The notes beneath the pieces are model-generated. The model had not been told where the DNA came from and did no database searches. It worked only from the letters and a program-made list of their open reading frames with translations. 64,000 bases of DNA from Bog-473 sp963706555 (lineage in GTDB: Bacteria; Actinomycetota; Acidimicrobiia; Acidimicrobiales; RAAP-2). The position numbers were made by a program, and so were the translations under genes. The stretch spans positions 4,836,001-4,900,000 of the forward strand of contig OY970164.1 of assembly GCA_963706555.1 (NCBI GenBank), given 5' to 3'. Shown here piece after piece: positions 62,441-64,000 of this stretch. Numbering within the stretch: the first letter of the stretch is position 1; every line of letters begins with the position of its first letter.

Positions 62441-63693
62441 GCCTGCGCTTCGAGGTACGCCAGCTCCTCTGGCGGCGGCCCCAACACGGCGCGGACGGGC
62501 AAGGTGATGAAACCGGTCGACTTGCCCGGACTCATGACGTCGAATTGCCCGGCGGGCTCACGCCAGTCGAAGAGCACACCCCCCTTGCTGAGCACACCCA
62601 CCGAGAAGGAGAATTTTCCATCGAGCAACGGGATCTCCTCAATGTAGAAATTGACCAGGCCCGGTCCAACCGGAAGGTCGAAGCGCTCACCCAGAATGTC
62701 GGTGTCGGTCCGCATGATGCAGGTGCCGTCCATGTCGCGGAGCTCCAACGAGAAGACGACGTCTTCGGTGGCGATCGAGGCGTGATACCCCACGCCGATG
62801 GTCAGTGCGTCGCCCGTCGAGAGGTACGCCACCTCTTCGGACCTCGGGTAGGAGTGCGACGCGTAGGTGATCCGCACCGGATGGTCCGAGTCGGGGCCCA
62901 GCATCACTTCGATCGGCGACTCGTCGGGCTGCTCCTCGGTCACGACCAGCGTGCCGCCCTCTTCCAACAGACCTTCTCGGAAGATCCGCACCGCTTCGCC
63001 CGGAAGTGCTTCGCTCACGACGTTGCCGTGGCTGAGCACGATGGCCCGGTCGCAGATCGCGCGTACCTGGTCGGGTGAATGGGTGACCAGAAGGATGGTG
63101 CGGCCCTCCTTCTGGAACGCCTTGACCCGGTCGATGCACTTGCGCTGAAAGCGCTCGTCGCCCACCGCGAGTACTTCATCGATCACCAGGATGTCCGGGT
63201 CGACGTTCACCGCCACGGCAAAGCCGAGACGCACGTACATGCCCGAGGAATAGAACTTCACGGCACCATCGATGAACGCCTCGAGCTCGGAGAAGTCGAC
63301 GATGGCATCGAAAACGCGGTCGACCTCTTTCTTGGACATGCCGAGGAGGGATCCGTTGAGGTAGATGTTCTCCCGTCCGGTCAGATCCTGTTGGAAGCCG
63401 GCGCCCAACTCGAGCAACCCGGCGAGCTTGCCCCGGACGACGACTTCGCCCGAGGTCGGCTGGAGCACGCCGCAGATGCACTTGAGCAACGTCGACTTGC
63501 CCGAACCGTTCCGGCCCAGGATCCCGACCGTCTCCCCCTCGCGCACCTGCAACGCGACGTCTCTGAGCGCCCAGAAATCCTCGGTCGGGGTGCGTCCGCC
63601 GTGGATGACGCGTTCCTTGAGGGAGTTGTAGCGCCCATGGGCCAGCCGGAATCTTTTCGAGACGCCCTTGACGTCGACCGCGACGTCGCTCAT
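62437..63693 (-). CDS. wzt: Polysaccharide ABC exporter ATPase with Wzt C-terminal domain
   Basis: 418-residue ATPase of the Wzm/Wzt exporters that move undecaprenyl-linked polysaccharide across the membrane. Walker A is GRNGSGKST (60-68), the signature YSSGMYVRLGFA (148-159), Walker B ILVIDE (168-173), and the switch His lies in VTHSPDQV. The last 150 or so residues form the Wzt carbohydrate-binding domain (SLELRDMDGTCIMRTDTD), which recognises the chain end. The start lies three bases behind the stop of the permease gene. Confidence 0.94.
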   Translation of the reverse strand: MSDVAVDVKGVSKRFRLAHGRYNSLKERVIHGGRTPTEDFWALRDVALQVREGETVGILGRNGSGKSTLLKCICGVLQPTSGEVVVRGKLAGLLELGAGFQQDLTGRENIYLNGSLLGMSKKEVDRVFDAIVDFSELEAFIDGAVKFYSSGMYVRLGFAVAVNVDPDILVIDEVLAVGDERFQRKCIDRVKAFQKEGRTILLVTHSPDQVRAICDRAIVLSHGNVVSEALPGEAVRIFREGLLEEGGTLVVTEEQPDESPIEVMLGPDSDHPVRITYASHSYPRSEEVAYLSTGDALTIGVGYHASIATEDVVFSLELRDMDGTCIMRTDTDILGERFDLPVGPGLVNFYIEEIPLLDGKFSFSVGVLSKGGVLFDWREPAGQFDVMSPGKSTGFITLPVRAVLGPPPEELAYLEAQA

Positions 63694-63696
63694 CGC

Positions 63697-64000
63697 TTAG
63701 AGCTCCTCGGCAAAGTTGCCTTCGAGCCGCCCGAAGACCGACAGTGCGACGAGGAAGAGAGCCGTGGCGAGGGCGAGGACCCCCATGTCGAGGGCGAAAT
63801 ACCAGAGATACCCGTGGAGCGGCAGGACGTGGAATACCTGCGGCGCCTTCGAGCCGTCCGGTTGTTTGACGATCGCGACCGGTGACACACGCCCGTAGAT
63901 ACAGCGCTGGAACGTCAGCACCAGGGGTGTGACCGGGTTGAGGAAATACACCCAGAGCAGGCCCTTGGGGCCCAACTTCAGCGCGATGTTCTGCTGGAAC
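63697..64000 (-). CDS. wzm: ABC-2 polysaccharide export permease, C-terminal part
   Basis: C-terminal 100 residues of an ABC-2 membrane permease; the remainder lies beyond the right window edge. The frame enters as FQQNIALKLGPKGLLWVYFL and continues NPVTPLVLTFQRCIYG, the conserved NP-x-x-P region. A final hydrophobic segment (LDMGVLALATALFLVALSVFG) precedes the typical FAEEL end. It lies three bases upstream of the Wzt gene and forms the exporter with it. Confidence 0.9.
   Translation of the reverse strand, partial: FQQNIALKLGPKGLLWVYFLNPVTPLVLTFQRCIYGRVSPVAIVKQPDGSKAPQVFHVLPLHGYLWYFALDMGVLALATALFLVALSVFGRLEGNFAEEL

Overview
The window is a GC-rich actinobacterial chromosome segment, most likely from the class Acidimicrobiia. 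This is inferred from the WLVASDGGIFTFGDAGF-type repeats in a secreted protein, an actinobacterial oligoribonuclease, F420- and mycofactocin-type oxidoreductases, a WS/DGAT acyltransferase and several leaderless promoters. It has two parts that meet at one intact tRNA-Gly(GCC) gene at 45.6 kb.

Left of the tRNA (1 to 45.5 kb) is an accessory, catabolic region. It holds a Baeyer-Villiger-type monooxygenase, a cyclase, three P450s, a Rieske oxygenase with a 2Fe-2S ferredoxin, two fused double-domain CaiB/BaiF CoA-transferases, thiolase-like and OB-fold (DUF35) proteins, amidohydrolases, many SDRs, an F420-dependent LLM enzyme, a TauD-like dioxygenase, SnoaL-like proteins, two substrate-binding proteins without transporter partners, and five TetR regulators plus one MarR regulator. 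The content suggests CoA-dependent breakdown of a hydrophobic substrate (steroid-, terpenoid- or aromatic-like); the substrate cannot be read from the sequence. The region is full of decay: frameshifted isochorismatase, thiolase, IS110 transposase and DinB/MDMPI-type genes, and short remnants of an aldehyde dehydrogenase, a thiolase, an esterase and a tyrosinase.

The most notable structure is a series of three truncated copies of the tRNA-Gly 3' half, at about 23.0, 27.3 and 38.6 kb, all in the same orientation as the intact gene. Each carries a related flank of about 105 bp on one side and a short shared flank (GCAGGTCAG core) on the other. This is the layout expected of tandem integrative elements stacked at one tRNA attachment site. 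They enclose islands of about 4.2, 11.3 and 6.9 kb with catabolic cargo but no integrase gene. The leftmost copy still carries the element-side flank, so the array probably continues to the left.

A candidate operator motif (CTATACAA-NN-ACATAGT) recurs in two divergent promoters of the rightmost island, around a local TetR gene. A looser relative lies in a leaderless promoter at 16.65 kb.

Right of the tRNA (45.7 to 64 kb) the DNA is visibly more GC-rich and looks like core chromosome: dut overlapping a WS/DGAT gene, divergent orn overlapping an acyl-CoA synthetase, a 1-Cys peroxiredoxin, enoyl-CoA hydratase, a HAD hydrolase, and a secreted SpoIID/LytB-like protein with six C-terminal repeats and one frameshift. 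Last comes a surface-polysaccharide locus: an ABC-2 exporter (Wzm partial, Wzt), three GT4 glycosyltransferases and two methyltransferase-like proteins in one tightly overlapping minus-strand operon, plus a fourth, plus-strand GT4. No rRNA or CRISPR array was seen.
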